From assembly GCF_004362825.1 (NCBI RefSeq), contig NZ_SNXZ01000002.1:1544340-1608339 (forward strand): a stretch of DNA of 64,000 nt, given 5' to 3'. The position numbers and the translations under genes were made by a program. Source of the stretch: Labedaea rhizosphaerae. GTDB taxonomy: Bacteria > Actinomycetota > Actinomycetes > Mycobacteriales > Pseudonocardiaceae. The notes below the pieces were generated by a model. The model was not told where the DNA came from. It did no database searches and was given only the letters and a program-made list of their open reading frames with translations. Positions 26,655 to 36,325 of this stretch are shown in pieces (the first letter of the stretch is position 1; every line of letters starts with the position of its first letter).

Positions 26655-28244
26655 ATGTCACGGATCACCTGTTCCGGTCTGTCCTTCGCCTGGCCCGACG
26701 ACACCGTCGTCTTCGACGACCTGTCGTTCACCGTGGGCCCCGGCCGCACGGGCCTGGTCGCCCCCAACGGCGCGGGCAAGAGCACCCTGCTCAAGCTCAT
26801 CGCCGGCGAGCTCAAGCCCACCGACGGCACCGTCACGGTCGACGGCGTGCTCGCCTACCTGCCGCAAACCCTGCCCCTGTCGAGCGACCTGACCGTGGCC
26901 GACGTCCTCGAGATCACGCCGATCCTGCGTGCGCTGACCGCGATCGAGTCCGGCGACACGGATGAGGAGCACTTCACGGTCGTGGGCACCGACTGGGACA
27001 TCGAGGACCGCGCCAAGGCCGAGCTCGACCGCCTCGACCTCGGCAGCGTCGCGCTGGACCGCACCCTGGGCACGCTCAGCGGCGGTCAGATCGTCTCGCT
27101 CGGGCTGGCCGCGCAGCTGCTGAAACGCCCCGACGTGCTGCTGCTGGACGAACCGACCAACAACCTCGACCGCCCGGCCCGGGCCCGCCTGCAGGACCGG
27201 CTCGGCGACTGGTCGGGTTGCCTGCTGCTGGTCAGCCACGACCGAGCCCTGCTCGACCGGATGGAACGCATTGCCGAACTCGACCCCACCGAGCTGACCT
27301 TCTTCGGCGGTGACTTCACCGCCTACGAGGCCGCGAAGCAGGCCGCCCGCGAGGTGGCCGCGAAGAACCTCCGCAACGCCGAGCAGGACCTCAAACGGGA
27401 GAAGCGCGAACTCCAGCAAGCCCGCGAACGCGCGGCCCGGCGGGCGAGCGTCGGCGCGAAGACCAACACGGACATCCCGAAGATCGTCGCGGGCATGCAC
27501 AAGCGCCGCGCCGAGGAGTCCGCGGGCAAGGCCGACGACATGCACAAGCAACGCCTCGAGGCCGCCCGAGCTCGCCGCGACGAGGCCGACCGGGCCGCCC
27601 GCGAGGACGACACGATCGCCATCACGCTGCCGAACACCACCGTTCCCGCGGGCCGCACCGTGTTCGACGGTGCGGGTCTGCAGGTCCGCGACCTGTTCAC
27701 CGACCTGAACCTGTCGATCCGCGGCCCGGAACGCATCGCCCTCACCGGCCCGAACGGCGCGGGCAAGTCGACCCTCCTGCGCCTCATCACCGGCGACTTG
27801 CCACCGGATGCGGGCACAGTGTCCACAGCGGACGGACGGGTGGCGTACCTGTCCCAGCGCCTGGACCTGCTCGACCCCGCCAAGACCGTGGCCGAGAACC
27901 TGCGGGCCTTCGCACCGGAGCTACCGCAAGACGAACTCATGCACTGGCTGGCCCGCTTCCTGTTCCGCGACCGGCGTGCGCACCAGCCGGTCAGCACCCT
28001 CTCGGGCGGCGAACTGTTGCGTGCCACCCTGGTCTGCATCCTGTGCGCGGAACCAGCTCCCCACCTCCTCCTGCTGGACGAGCCGACGAACAACCTGGAC
28101 CTCGCAAGCGTGGCCCAGCTGACGGCAGCACTGAACGCCTACAAAGGCGCCTTCATCGCGGTGAGCCACGACGACCGGTTCCTGAAGGACATCGGCGTAA
28201 CCCGCCACCTGGAACTGGCCGACGGCGTACTGACAGAGAAGTGA
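26655..28244 (+). CDS. ABC-F family ribosome-associated ATPase
   Basis: A 529-residue soluble protein with two ABC domains and no membrane part. Walker A sites are APNGAGKST (about 35) and GPNGAGKST (about 370); signatures are LSGGQ and LSGGE; both Walker B sites read LLLDEPTNN. A charged helical linker of about 85 residues (225-310, with KREKRELQQARERAARR) joins them and would reach into the ribosome exit-site region. Antibiotic-resistance ABC-F proteins dislodge drugs from the large subunit. It is transcribed after a leader with a mini-ORF and lies near the erm and MFS genes. Confidence 0.85.
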   Translation: MSRITCSGLSFAWPDDTVVFDDLSFTVGPGRTGLVAPNGAGKSTLLKLIAGELKPTDGTVTVDGVLAYLPQTLPLSSDLTVADVLEITPILRALTAIESGDTDEEHFTVVGTDWDIEDRAKAELDRLDLGSVALDRTLGTLSGGQIVSLGLAAQLLKRPDVLLLDEPTNNLDRPARARLQDRLGDWSGCLLLVSHDRALLDRMERIAELDPTELTFFGGDFTAYEAAKQAAREVAAKNLRNAEQDLKREKRELQQARERAARRASVGAKTNTDIPKIVAGMHKRRAEESAGKADDMHKQRLEAARARRDEADRAAREDDTIAITLPNTTVPAGRTVFDGAGLQVRDLFTDLNLSIRGPERIALTGPNGAGKSTLLRLITGDLPPDAGTVSTADGRVAYLSQRLDLLDPAKTVAENLRAFAPELPQDELMHWLARFLFRDRRAHQPVSTLSGGELLRATLVCILCAEPAPHLLLLDEPTNNLDLASVAQLTAALNAYKGAFIAVSHDDRFLKDIGVTRHLELADGVLTEK

Positions 28245-28253
28245 GTTCGCCGG

Positions 28254-28802
28254 TCAGACGAAGGCCTCCTTGGTGACCACCGTGCCGGCGGTGCGCCCGG
28301 GCGCCTCGTGGTGGTGCCAGTACAGGTTCGTGTGGGCGATGACGGCATCGGGCGTGGGCGCGCCATAAGCGCTCAAGTCCTCGGTCGTGTGCGCGTCGCT
28401 GACCAAGGTGGCGTCGTACCCGCGCACGATCGCTCCGTGCAGCGTCGACCGGATGCACTGATCGGTGGACGCCCCCGCCACCACGAGGTGCCCGACCTCG
28501 AGGCCGGCGAGGACCTCCTCGAGCGTGGTCTCCTCGAATGCATCCGGATATCGCTTGTGTACCAAGGGTTCTCCGTCGAGTGCGGTCAGCTCGGCCACGA
28601 ACTCCCACCCGGGACTGCCCGGCGGCAGCTCGTCGCCGGAGTGCTGCACCCACACGACCGGCACCCCGCCTCGGCGCGCCTTGGCTACCAGAGCGGCGAC
28701 GTTGCCCACCACCTCGTCGCGCTGGTAGGCCCCGTCGACGATCTGGTCCTGCACGTCCACCACCAGCAAGGCGGTGTTCGGACGGTTCGTCAATGTGCTC
28801 AT
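28254..28802 (-). CDS. Isochorismatase-family cysteine hydrolase
   Basis: A 182-residue enzyme with the complete triad of the family: Asp16 (LLVVDVQD), Lys83 (VHKRYPDAF) and Cys116 (ASTDQCIRSTL), plus the usual cis-peptide before the Cys. Family members hydrolyse amides such as nicotinamide, or isochorismate. TAGTGT lies seven bases before the ATG, so the mRNA is probably leaderless. It follows the flavoprotein gene in the same direction with 10 bases between. Substrate unknown. Confidence 0.82.
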   Translation of the reverse strand: MSTLTNRPNTALLVVDVQDQIVDGAYQRDEVVGNVAALVAKARRGGVPVVWVQHSGDELPPGSPGWEFVAELTALDGEPLVHKRYPDAFEETTLEEVLAGLEVGHLVVAGASTDQCIRSTLHGAIVRGYDATLVSDAHTTEDLSAYGAPTPDAVIAHTNLYWHHHEAPGRTAGTVVTKEAFV

Positions 28803-28812
28803 GGCAGGCACA

Positions 28813-29754
28813 CTAGGACGCCCCACCGACAATTCCGGCGGCCGCGCGCGCGTCCTCGGCGACCAGGTCGGCGTTGATCTGCGCACCCGCCATCGCGCCC
28901 GCGGCCGCCGAAGCGCCGACCTGCGCGGTCATCTCGGTGACGTTGCCGGCCACCCAGAGCCCGGGCACCTCGGTGCGTCCCAGGGCATCGGCAGGCAGGT
29001 GCTCCCCCATCCCCGACGGGTGCGCCACCGGCAGCAACCCCAGCGGCTCGAGGAACCCGGCCCGCGCCACCATCCGCGATCCGACCACCACGACCTCGCG
29101 CGCCACGACCTGACCGTCGGCCAGGCGCAGCCCGGAGATCCGGTCGTCGGTGACCTCGACGGCCACCACTTCCCCGGCCACCACGGGAATCCCGAGCGCC
29201 GCCAGCTGCTTGGCCTGCTCCTCGTCCGGGCCCGGACCGGTGTGCGTGAAGAAGGTGACGTCCGCGCTCAGCTGCCGGAACAGCAACGCCTGGTGCATCG
29301 CCATCGGTCCGGTGGCCAGGATGCCGATCGCCTGGTCACGCACCTCGTACCCGTGGCAGTACGGGCAGTGGACGACATCGTGCCCCCACCGCTCGCGCAG
29401 CCCGGCCACGTCCGGCAGTTCGTCGACGACGCCGGTGGTCACCAGGAGCCGCCGCGCGAACAGGTTCTCGCCCCCGACCGACACCACGAACCCGTCATAA
29501 CCGCGGGTCACGGTGTCGACCTCGCCGTCGCGCACCTCACCGCCGTACTTGCGTACCTCGGCGCGACCGCGGGCCAGCAACTCGGCCGGCTTGATGCCGT
29601 CGTGCCCGAGCAGCCCGTGCACGCCGTCGGCGGGCGCGTTGCGTGGCGAACCGGAGTCCACCACCACGACCGAGCGCCGCGAGCGCGCCAGCATCAGGGC
29701 GCCGCTGAGCCCGGCAGCGCCGCCACCAACCACAACCACGTCGTATTCGTTCAT
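28813..29754 (-). CDS. Thioredoxin-reductase-like flavoprotein
   Basis: A 313-residue FAD oxidoreductase. The N-terminal FAD site is VVVGGGAAGLSG; the redox pair is CPYCHG (Cys130, Cys133); the C-terminal FAD motif reads GLWVAGNVTEM. The CPYCHG type differs from the CATCDG of housekeeping TrxB and is typical of the GliT/HlmI-like group that oxidises or reduces small dithiols. No thioredoxin gene is adjacent. It is divergent from the XRE-cupin regulator across 66 bases with paired TGGCAAAC sites. Confidence 0.82.
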   Translation of the reverse strand: MNEYDVVVVGGGAAGLSGALMLARSRRSVVVVDSGSPRNAPADGVHGLLGHDGIKPAELLARGRAEVRKYGGEVRDGEVDTVTRGYDGFVVSVGGENLFARRLLVTTGVVDELPDVAGLRERWGHDVVHCPYCHGYEVRDQAIGILATGPMAMHQALLFRQLSADVTFFTHTGPGPDEEQAKQLAALGIPVVAGEVVAVEVTDDRISGLRLADGQVVAREVVVVGSRMVARAGFLEPLGLLPVAHPSGMGEHLPADALGRTEVPGLWVAGNVTEMTAQVGASAAAGAMAGAQINADLVAEDARAAAGIVGGAS

Positions 29755-29784
29755 GCCACCACCATGCGACCACAAGCGTCCGAT

Positions 29785-29813
29785 TGGCAAACCTTGTTGC
29801 CGAAGTGGCAAAC
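29785..29813. promoter_or_regulatory. Paired TGGCAAAC operator
   Basis: TGGCAAAC occurs at 29785-29792 and 29806-29813, 21 bases or two helical turns apart. The first overlaps TTGGCA (a -35) and the second CAAACT (a -10) of the XRE-cupin gene, whose ATG follows six bases later. The likely binder is that gene's own product. A third TGGCAAAC lies at 30339-30346 near the gene's end. Confidence 0.55.
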
Positions 29814-29820
29814 TGGCGGC

Positions 29821-30387
29821 ATGGACAGCACCTTGGACGCCGTCGGCCCGCGCCTGCGCGCGCTCCGCACCCAGCGCGACACCACCCTCGCCGAGCTCTC
29901 GGCCGAGACGGGCATCTCGGTGAGCACGCTGTCCCGGCTGGAGTCCGGCGACCGCAAGCCCACGCTCGAGCTGCTGCTCCCGCTGGCCAAGGCGCACGGC
30001 GTCACGCTGGACGAGCTGGTCGACGCGCCGCCGACCGGTGATCCGCGGGTGCACATGCGCCCGATCAAGCAGTTCGGCATGACGATGGTGCCGCTGACCA
30101 AGCGCGCGGGCGGCATCCAGGCGTACAAGATGGTGATCCCGCCCGGCGGCAAGGGCGACCCGGACCCGCGGACGCACGAGGGTTACGAGTGGCTCTACGT
30201 CCTCAATGGACGGCTGCGGCTGGTGCTGGGCGAGCACGACATCGTGCTGTCCCCAGGCGAGGCCGCCGAGTTCGACACGCACGTGCCGCACTGGTTCGGC
30301 CCCGACGGCGACGAACCGGTCGAGTTCCTCAGCCTGTTTGGCAAACAAGGCGAACGCGCCCACGTCCGAGCCCGCCCGAGGAGCTAG
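29821..30387 (+). CDS. XRE-cupin transcription regulator
   Basis: A 188-residue regulator. Residues 8-65 form an XRE helix-turn-helix (TTLAELSAETGISVSTLSRL), and residues 110-180 a cupin with GGKGDPDPRTHEGYEW and DTHVPHW as metal/ligand residues. Such proteins sense a small molecule in the cupin and usually control the neighbouring gene, here the divergent flavoprotein. Predicted leaderless from CAAACT six bases before the ATG. Confidence 0.85.
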   Translation: MDSTLDAVGPRLRALRTQRDTTLAELSAETGISVSTLSRLESGDRKPTLELLLPLAKAHGVTLDELVDAPPTGDPRVHMRPIKQFGMTMVPLTKRAGGIQAYKMVIPPGGKGDPDPRTHEGYEWLYVLNGRLRLVLGEHDIVLSPGEAAEFDTHVPHWFGPDGDEPVEFLSLFGKQGERAHVRARPRS

Positions 30388-30462
30388 TCTCTCGTCCGTG
30401 TTCCCGAACGCGGGCTCAGCCATCTCCCGGGAGACCTGCTCCAACAAGGCAGGCTGGGCAAG

Positions 30463-31461
30463 CTAAGCGGCCGGCCCGGCCGTGGTCGCGCGAACAACCA
30501 GCGACGGCTGCAGCAAGTGGCGCACCGGCTCGGTGCGCTCCCCGCGCACCCGCTCCAGCAACGCCTCCGCCGCCAACCGGCCCAGCTCCGCGCGCGGCTG
30601 GTCGATCGTCGTCAGCGACACGTGCCGCAGAGCGGCCAGCGACGTGTTGTCGTAGCCGACCACCGACACGTCACGCGGCACCCGCAGCCCCAACTCCTCC
30701 AGCGCCGAGATCGCCCCCACCGCGTTGAAGTCGTTGCCCGCCACGATGGCGGTCGGCGGCGCGTCCGGACCGTCCCAGACGGAGCGGACGGCCTTCGCGC
30801 CCGCCACGTCCGTGTGCTCGCTGGGCACCACCCACGGCGACAACCCGTGCCGCTTCATCGCCGACACGTAGCCCTGGCGGCGGGCGGCCGCGACCGACGC
30901 GCCGTTGCCGTCGAAGTGCACGATCCGCTTGTGCCCCAACGAAACCAAGTGCTCGACGGCGAGGGTGGCGCCGGTCGCGCCGTCGTCGTTGACGGTGTCG
31001 ACGGCGGCCAGGCGGGTCGTGCGGGACACCAGGACCACGGGGCTGTGCGCGCTCGCCTCCGTGATGGCCGACGTCGGCAGCACCGGCGACAACAACACCA
31101 CTCCCGCCGGCCGGAACGACAAAAGGCTGCGCAGCGCCGCGCGCTCCCGCGCGGGGCTGCGGCCGCCCGTGTTGAGCACCATCTCGAAGCCGCTGGCGCG
31201 CGCGGCCGCGTCGATGCCCTCGACCACCTCGGCGAAGAACGAGTTGCGCAGGTCGGACACCATCACGCCGAGCACCGTGGACGTGCGGCTGGCCAGCGAC
31301 CGGGCCATCTGGTGCGGGGTGTAGCCGAGCTGGGCCGCGGCCGCCAGCACGGCGTCGCGGCGGTGGTTGCTCACCTTGGGCGACCCGCGCATGACCAGCG
31401 AGACCAGGGCACGGGACACGCCGGCCAGTTCGGCGACGTCTTCCATGGTCGGCCGCGCCAA
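30463..31461 (-). CDS. LacI-family regulator of the inositol locus
   Basis: A 332-residue LacI/GalR repressor. The helix-turn-helix reads TMEDVAELAGVSRALVSLV and the hinge helix NHRRDAV to MARSLAS; the rest is a periplasmic-binding-protein-like sensor. The TTG at 31461 is chosen since GGAGG lies eight bases upstream; the ATG five codons later is possible. It is divergent from the inositol genes, and the palindrome TAGAGCGCTCTA between them overlaps its own predicted -10. Inositol or an intermediate is the likely inducer. Confidence 0.85.
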   Translation of the reverse strand: MARPTMEDVAELAGVSRALVSLVMRGSPKVSNHRRDAVLAAAAQLGYTPHQMARSLASRTSTVLGVMVSDLRNSFFAEVVEGIDAAARASGFEMVLNTGGRSPARERAALRSLLSFRPAGVVLLSPVLPTSAITEASAHSPVVLVSRTTRLAAVDTVNDDGATGATLAVEHLVSLGHKRIVHFDGNGASVAAARRQGYVSAMKRHGLSPWVVPSEHTDVAGAKAVRSVWDGPDAPPTAIVAGNDFNAVGAISALEELGLRVPRDVSVVGYDNTSLAALRHVSLTTIDQPRAELGRLAAEALLERVRGERTEPVRHLLQPSLVVRATTAGPAA

Positions 31462-31486
31462 GTCGAGCACCTCCGCCCTTGACACC

Positions 31487-31501
31487 AGTGTGACGCACAC
31501 T
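31487..31501. promoter_or_regulatory. AGTGTG-ACG-CACACT inverted repeat
   Basis: A perfect 6-base inverted repeat with a 3-base centre lies between TTGACA (31479-31484) and the expected -10 of the rightward inositol promoter, and in the 5' leader of the repressor gene. It may be a second regulator site. Confidence 0.45.
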
Positions 31502-31525
31502 ACACGATTAGCGCGCTCCAACGAA

Positions 31526-31537
31526 TAGAGCGCTCTA
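31526..31537. promoter_or_regulatory. Inositol LacI operator
   Basis: Perfect 12-base palindrome TAGAGCGCTCTA. On the minus strand it overlaps TCTATT, a -10 fitting TTGACT (31553-31548) for the repressor gene. On the plus strand it lies downstream of the expected start, suiting a roadblock. Its centre AGAGCGCTCT equals that of the glycosidase operators near 3.4 kb. Confidence 0.65.
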
Positions 31538-31572
31538 CTCGCGACGGAGTCAACGAAGGCAACGGAGGCCTG

Positions 31573-32571
31573 ATGCGCATCGCGGTGGCCGGAGTCGGCC
31601 GCATCGGCGCAATGCACGCCGAGAACCTCAACTCGATGTCCTCAGTGGACGAACTGGTGCTTTTCGACCCCGCGCCCGGCAGAGCCGCGCAGGTGGCCGA
31701 CGGCCTCGACGCGCGCGCGGTCGACGACCTCGACACCGCGCTCGCCGGCTGCGACGGGCTGCTGATCGCGACCCCGACCTCGACCCACCCCGAGGTGCTG
31801 CGCCGCGCGCTCGCCGCCAAGGTCCCCACGCTGTGCGAGAAACCCATCGCGCGCTCGTACGACGAGATGCGTGCCCTGGTCGCCGACATCGAGGCGGCAG
31901 GCGTGACCGTCATGGTCGGGTTCCAGCGCCGGTTCGACCCCGCCGTCGTCGAGTTGCACCGGCGCATCCGCGCGGGCGAACTGGGCACCGTGTACCTGGC
32001 GCGGTCGCTGGCCCAGGACGCGCAGCCGCCGGACTTCGGCTACCTGCCCTCCTCCGGCGGCATCTTCCACGACCTGCTGATCCACGACCTCGACGCCGTG
32101 CCGTGGCTGGTCGGCGAGCCGGTGGTCGAGGTGTACGCGGCCGGCTCGGTGCTGGTGCACGAGGCGTTCGCCGAGGCCGACGACGTGGACAACTGCGTCG
32201 CCGCGCTGACGTTCGCGGGTGGCGCCCACGCCCTGTTGTCGGGCGGACGGCAGGACGGCGTCGGCTACGACCACCGCATCGAGGTCTTCGGCAGCGACGA
32301 CTCGCTGGCCATCGGCGTCGACGCGCGCACGCCCATGACGTCGCTCGAACCAGGCGGCACCGCGCCGGACGACCCCTACCCCGGCTTTCCCGAGCGGTTC
32401 CAGCGGGCGTACCGGAATGAGATGGCGGTGTTCGTCGACGTGGTCGCCGGACGCGCCGAGAATCCTTCCCCAGCAAGGGAAAGCCTGATCAGCCAGCAGC
32501 TGGCCGACGCGTGCGACGCATCGCGGCGCAGTGGCGCGCCGGTCCGCCTGACCGAGGCGGTGACCGCGTGA
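31573..32571 (+). CDS. iolG: Inositol 2-dehydrogenase-like oxidoreductase
   Basis: A 332-residue Gfo/Idh/MocA family NAD-dependent dehydrogenase that would oxidise myo-inositol to 2-keto-myo-inositol. The Rossmann motif is AGVGRIGAMHA, the catalytic Lys lies in LCEKPIA (Lys97), and FHDLLIHDLD gives the Asp-His of the active site. It opens the inositol operon directly after the LacI operator. The stop overlaps the next ATG by one base. Other polyols could be substrates; the neighbours favour inositol. Confidence 0.83.
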   Translation: MRIAVAGVGRIGAMHAENLNSMSSVDELVLFDPAPGRAAQVADGLDARAVDDLDTALAGCDGLLIATPTSTHPEVLRRALAAKVPTLCEKPIARSYDEMRALVADIEAAGVTVMVGFQRRFDPAVVELHRRIRAGELGTVYLARSLAQDAQPPDFGYLPSSGGIFHDLLIHDLDAVPWLVGEPVVEVYAAGSVLVHEAFAEADDVDNCVAALTFAGGAHALLSGGRQDGVGYDHRIEVFGSDDSLAIGVDARTPMTSLEPGGTAPDDPYPGFPERFQRAYRNEMAVFVDVVAGRAENPSPARESLISQQLADACDASRRSGAPVRLTEAVTA

Positions 32572-33452
32572 TGCGCGTGGCGGCGGCACCGATCTCCTGG
32601 GGCGTGTGCGAGGTCCCCGGCTGGGGCCGGGTGCTCGACCCGGGCACCGTGCTCGGCGAGATGGCCGAACTCGGCATCACGGCCACCGAACTCGGCCCGC
32701 CCGGCTACCTGCCGTCCGCGCCGGACGAGCTGATCGAACTGCTGGGCAGCTACGGCCTCGGCCTGGTCGGCGGGTTCCTGGCCGTTCCACTGCACACCGG
32801 GGCCGACGAGACGATCGAAGAAGCCGACCGCGTGGCCGCCCTGCTCAAAGCCGGTGGCGGTGACGTGCTGGTGCTCGCGGCCGCCACCGGGCTCGACGGC
32901 TACGACGAACGACCGGAGCTGACCGACGGCCAGTGGCGCACGCTGATCGACACGGCGGAGCGGATCGCGGAGGGGGCCAGGGCGCACGGCCTGCGCACCG
33001 TCCTGCACCCGCACGTGGGCACGCACGTGGAGCGCGCCGCCGAGATCGAGCGGTTCCTGGCCGACTCGTCGCTGCCGCTCTGCCTCGACACCGGCCACAT
33101 GATGATCGGCGGCGCGGACCCGGTGGCGATCACGGCCGAGTGGGCGTCGAGGATCGGGCACGTGCACCTCAAGGACGTCCGCCAGGACCTGGCCGCCCGG
33201 GTCCAGTCCGGCGAACTCGGCTACACCGAGGCCGTGCACAAGGGCGTGTACGTTCCCCTCGGTGACGGTGACGTGGACATCGCGACGATCGTCGGCGCGC
33301 TCACGGCCGTCGGCTACGACGGCTGGTACGTGCTGGAACAGGACACCGCGCTGGCCGACGACAGCCCCAGCGACAAGCCGCGCACCGATGTCGCGCGCAG
33401 CATCACCCACCTCGTTGACACAGCGGCCAAGATCGAGACCTCGGCCCGCTGA
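32571..33452 (+). CDS. iolE: TIM-barrel inosose dehydratase/isomerase-like enzyme
   Basis: A 293-residue xylose-isomerase-like TIM barrel of the IolE/IolI/IolH group. It begins APISWGVCEVPGWG, as IolE proteins do, and carries metal-ligand stretches LCLDTGHMMIGG and IGHVHLKDV plus a C-terminal LEQD. It would convert 2-keto-myo-inositol to the dione. The start ATG overlaps the previous stop (TGATG). Inosose dehydratase fits best, but IolH-type assignment is possible. Confidence 0.75.
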   Translation: MRVAAAPISWGVCEVPGWGRVLDPGTVLGEMAELGITATELGPPGYLPSAPDELIELLGSYGLGLVGGFLAVPLHTGADETIEEADRVAALLKAGGGDVLVLAAATGLDGYDERPELTDGQWRTLIDTAERIAEGARAHGLRTVLHPHVGTHVERAAEIERFLADSSLPLCLDTGHMMIGGADPVAITAEWASRIGHVHLKDVRQDLAARVQSGELGYTEAVHKGVYVPLGDGDVDIATIVGALTAVGYDGWYVLEQDTALADDSPSDKPRTDVARSITHLVDTAAKIETSAR

Positions 33453-33482
33453 CCGCAGGGTCATCACTCAAAGGAGAGCACG

Positions 33483-34505
33483 ATGAGGTCACAACCGCGA
33501 GGACGCCGCGTCCGCGGCCTGCTCCTGGGCCTGGCCGCGGCCGGCACGCTGGTGCTCGCCGCGTGCAGCGGCCCGGCAAGCGACAACTCGAACACCGGTG
33601 GCAACACCCCCGCGCCCAACAGCGGCGGTGGTGCGGCGGCGTCGTCGGGTCCGCTGACCGTCGCGGTGATCACCCACGGCAGCGCGGGCGACACGTTCTG
33701 GAACGTGGTCAAGAACGGTGCGACCGACGCGGGCAAGCAGCTGGGCGTGACGGTCAACTACTCCTCCGACGGCGACCCGGGCAACCAGGCCAAGCTGATC
33801 GACAACGCGGTGTCGCAGCACGTCGGCGGGCTCGTGGTGTCGATGGCCAACCCGGACGCGCTCAAGACCTCGATCCAGAACGCGGTCAAGGCGGGCATCC
33901 CCGTGATCACCATCAACTCCGGGCAGGACAAGAGCGCCGAGTTCGGCGCGCTCGCCCACGTCGGTCAGGACGAGACCATCGCGGGCCAGCAGGCCGGCCA
34001 GAAGTTCAAGGCCGCGGGCAAGAAGAAGCTGCTGTGCGTGATCCACGAGGCCGGCAACGTCGGGCTCAACCAGCGCTGCGACGGCGCGCGGCAGACCTTC
34101 GGCGAGGTGAAGAACCTGCAGGTCGACATCAACAACCCGACCGACGTCGAGTCGCGGATCAAGGGCGCGCTGCAGGCCGACTCGTCCATCGACGCCGTGC
34201 TCACGCTGAACCCGCAGATCGCCACCAGCGCGGTGACCGCGGCCAAGGGCGCGAACTCCAAGGCGATGGTCGCGACGTTCGACCTCAACTCCGACGTGGC
34301 CGCCGCGATCAAGTCCGGTGACGTGGCCTTCGCCGTCGACCAGCAGCAGTACGAGCAGGGCTACCTGCCCATCGTGATGCTCAAGCTCTACCACGACAAC
34401 GCCAACACCGTCGGTGGCGGCAAGCCGGTGCTCACCGGCCCCGGCTTCGTCGACAAGTCCAATGTGGACAAGGTGGCGCAGTACGCCACCCGCGGTACCC
34501 GGTAG
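33483..34505 (+). CDS. Sugar/inositol ABC transporter substrate-binding lipoprotein
   Basis: A 340-residue periplasmic-binding-type lipoprotein anchored outside the membrane. The lipobox is VLAAC (Cys28), followed by a flexible Ser/Asn/Gly spacer and a ribose-binding-protein-like fold with [24 protein letters not shown] precedes the ATG. It is the first of three transporter genes in the locus and would deliver inositol or a related polyol. Ligand inferred from neighbours only. Confidence 0.85.
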   Translation: MRSQPRGRRVRGLLLGLAAAGTLVLAACSGPASDNSNTGGNTPAPNSGGGAAASSGPLTVAVITHGSAGDTFWNVVKNGATDAGKQLGVTVNYSSDGDPGNQAKLIDNAVSQHVGGLVVSMANPDALKTSIQNAVKAGIPVITINSGQDKSAEFGALAHVGQDETIAGQQAGQKFKAAGKKKLLCVIHEAGNVGLNQRCDGARQTFGEVKNLQVDINNPTDVESRIKGALQADSSIDAVLTLNPQIATSAVTAAKGANSKAMVATFDLNSDVAAAIKSGDVAFAVDQQQYEQGYLPIVMLKLYHDNANTVGGGKPVLTGPGFVDKSNVDKVAQYATRGTR

Positions 34506-34511
34506 TCGACC

Positions 34512-35552
34512 GTGACGGTTGCCGGTTCTTCTGTGGACGAACGGGTCGGCCGGTCGGGTCTCACCGACCGGCTGATCGTCCGGCCCGAGGTCGGCGCGCT
34601 GCTCGGCGCGGTGGTGGTGTTCGTCTTCTTCACCGTCGTCACCGAGCAGTTCGCCACCATCGGCGGGGTCGCCACCTGGCTGGACGACTCCGCGACCCTC
34701 GGCATCGTCGCGGTCGCGGTGGCGCTGCTGATGATCGGCGGCGAGTTCGACCTGTCCGCGGGCGTGATGACCGCGTCCACGGCCCTGGTCACCGCGACCC
34801 TGTCCACGCACTACGGCTGGAACGTGTGGGCCGCCGTCGTGGTGTCGCTGCTGTTCGCGTTGGGCGTGGGCGCGCTCAACGGGTGGCTGGTGATGCGCAC
34901 CGGGTTGCCCAGCTTCATCGTGACACTGGGATCGTTCCTGGCCTTGCAGGGCCTGAACCTCGGCATCACCCGTGCGATCACCGGCACCGTGCAGGTGTCG
35001 GGGATGCGGTCCACCGACGGTTACGCCGGGGCCGGCTACCTGTTCGCGTCGACGTTCACCATCGGCGGCGTGGAGTTCCAGATCTCCATCCTGTGGTGGG
35101 TCGTCGTGATCGCCGCGGCGGCGTGGCTGCTGGTGCGGACCAGGTTCGGCAACTGGATCTTCGCGGTCGGCGGGTCCGCGCCCAGCGCCCGCGCGGTCGG
35201 CGTTCCGTTGGTGCGCACGAAGATCCTGCTCTTCATGGGCACGGCGACCGCGGCGTGGCTGGTCGGGACGATCAACATCCTGCGGTTCACCACCGTGCAG
35301 GCCAACCAGGGCATCGGGCTGGAGTTCCAGTACATCATCGCGGCGGTGATCGGCGGCTGCCTGCTCACCGGCGGGTTCGGCTCGGCGATCGGCGCGGCGC
35401 TCGGTGCGCTGATCTTCGGCATGGCCCGCCAGGGCATCGTCTACGCGCAGTGGAACAACGACTGGTTCCAACTGTTCCTCGGCGTGATGCTGCTGGCCGC
35501 GGTCCTGGTGAACAACGGACTGCGCAAACGAGCGGAAAGGGTGCGCCGATGA
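34512..35552 (+). CDS. Sugar/inositol ABC transporter permease
   Basis: A 346-residue inner-membrane permease of the RbsC/BPD-type sugar group with about nine to ten helices. The family segment near residue 215 ([20 protein letters not shown]) contacts the ATPase and the [20 protein letters not shown] stretch is typical. GTG start six bases after the binding-protein gene; its stop overlaps the ATPase ATG (ATGA). Confidence 0.85.
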   Translation: MTVAGSSVDERVGRSGLTDRLIVRPEVGALLGAVVVFVFFTVVTEQFATIGGVATWLDDSATLGIVAVAVALLMIGGEFDLSAGVMTASTALVTATLSTHYGWNVWAAVVVSLLFALGVGALNGWLVMRTGLPSFIVTLGSFLALQGLNLGITRAITGTVQVSGMRSTDGYAGAGYLFASTFTIGGVEFQISILWWVVVIAAAAWLLVRTRFGNWIFAVGGSAPSARAVGVPLVRTKILLFMGTATAAWLVGTINILRFTTVQANQGIGLEFQYIIAAVIGGCLLTGGFGSAIGAALGALIFGMARQGIVYAQWNNDWFQLFLGVMLLAAVLVNNGLRKRAERVRR

Positions 35553-36325
35553 GCCCCTTGATCGAGGTCGTCGACATCGGCAAGACCTACGGTTCCGTCA
35601 TCGCGTTGCGCGATGTGTCCACTGTGGTCAACGCGGGCGAGGTCACCTGCGTGCTCGGGGACAACGGCGCGGGCAAGTCCACGCTGATCAAGATCCTCGC
35701 CGGGGTGCACCAGCACGACCGCGGCGAGTTCCGGGTCGAGGGCGAGCCGGTGCGGTTCTCCTCGCCACGCGAAGCCCTCGACCACGGCATCGCCACGGTC
35801 TACCAGGACCTGGCGGTGGTTCCGCTGATGTCGGTGTGGCGCAACTTCTTCCTCGGCTCCGAGCCGACGAAGGGGTTCGGGCCGGTCCGCTGGCTGGACC
35901 GCAAGACCGGTCGCACCACCACCCGCAAGGCGTTGGCGGACATGGGCATCGACCTGCGTGACGTCGAGCAGCCGGTGGGCACGCTGTCCGGCGGTGAACG
36001 CCAGTGCGTGGCGATCGCGCGTGCCGTGCACTTCGGCGCGAAGGTGCTGATCCTCGACGAGCCGACGGCGGCGCTGGGCGTGAAGCAGGCCGGCGTGGTG
36101 TTGCGGTACGTCGCGCAGGCCCGCGACCGGGGGCTCGGCGTCGTGCTGATCACGCACAACCCGCACCACGCCTACCCGGTCGCCGACCGGTTCCTGCTGC
36201 TCAAGCGAGGCGCTCCGCTCGGCCAGTACGAGAAGTCGGAGATCGACATCAACGAACTGACCAGGCAGATGGCCGGTGGCGCCGAACTGGAGGCGCTGGA
36301 GCACGAGTTGCGGGCCCAGGCGTGA
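35549..36325 (+). CDS. Sugar/inositol ABC transporter ATPase, single domain
   Basis: A 258-residue ATPase with Walker [10 protein letters not shown], signature LSGGERQ and Walker [13 protein letters not shown]. RbsA-type sugar importers usually carry two fused ABC domains of about 500 residues; this one has a single domain like FrcA-type systems and would dimerise. It overlaps the permease upstream (ATGA) and iolC downstream (GTGA). Confidence 0.85.
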   Translation: MSPLIEVVDIGKTYGSVIALRDVSTVVNAGEVTCVLGDNGAGKSTLIKILAGVHQHDRGEFRVEGEPVRFSSPREALDHGIATVYQDLAVVPLMSVWRNFFLGSEPTKGFGPVRWLDRKTGRTTTRKALADMGIDLRDVEQPVGTLSGGERQCVAIARAVHFGAKVLILDEPTAALGVKQAGVVLRYVAQARDRGLGVVLITHNPHHAYPVADRFLLLKRGAPLGQYEKSEIDINELTRQMAGGAELEALEHELRAQA

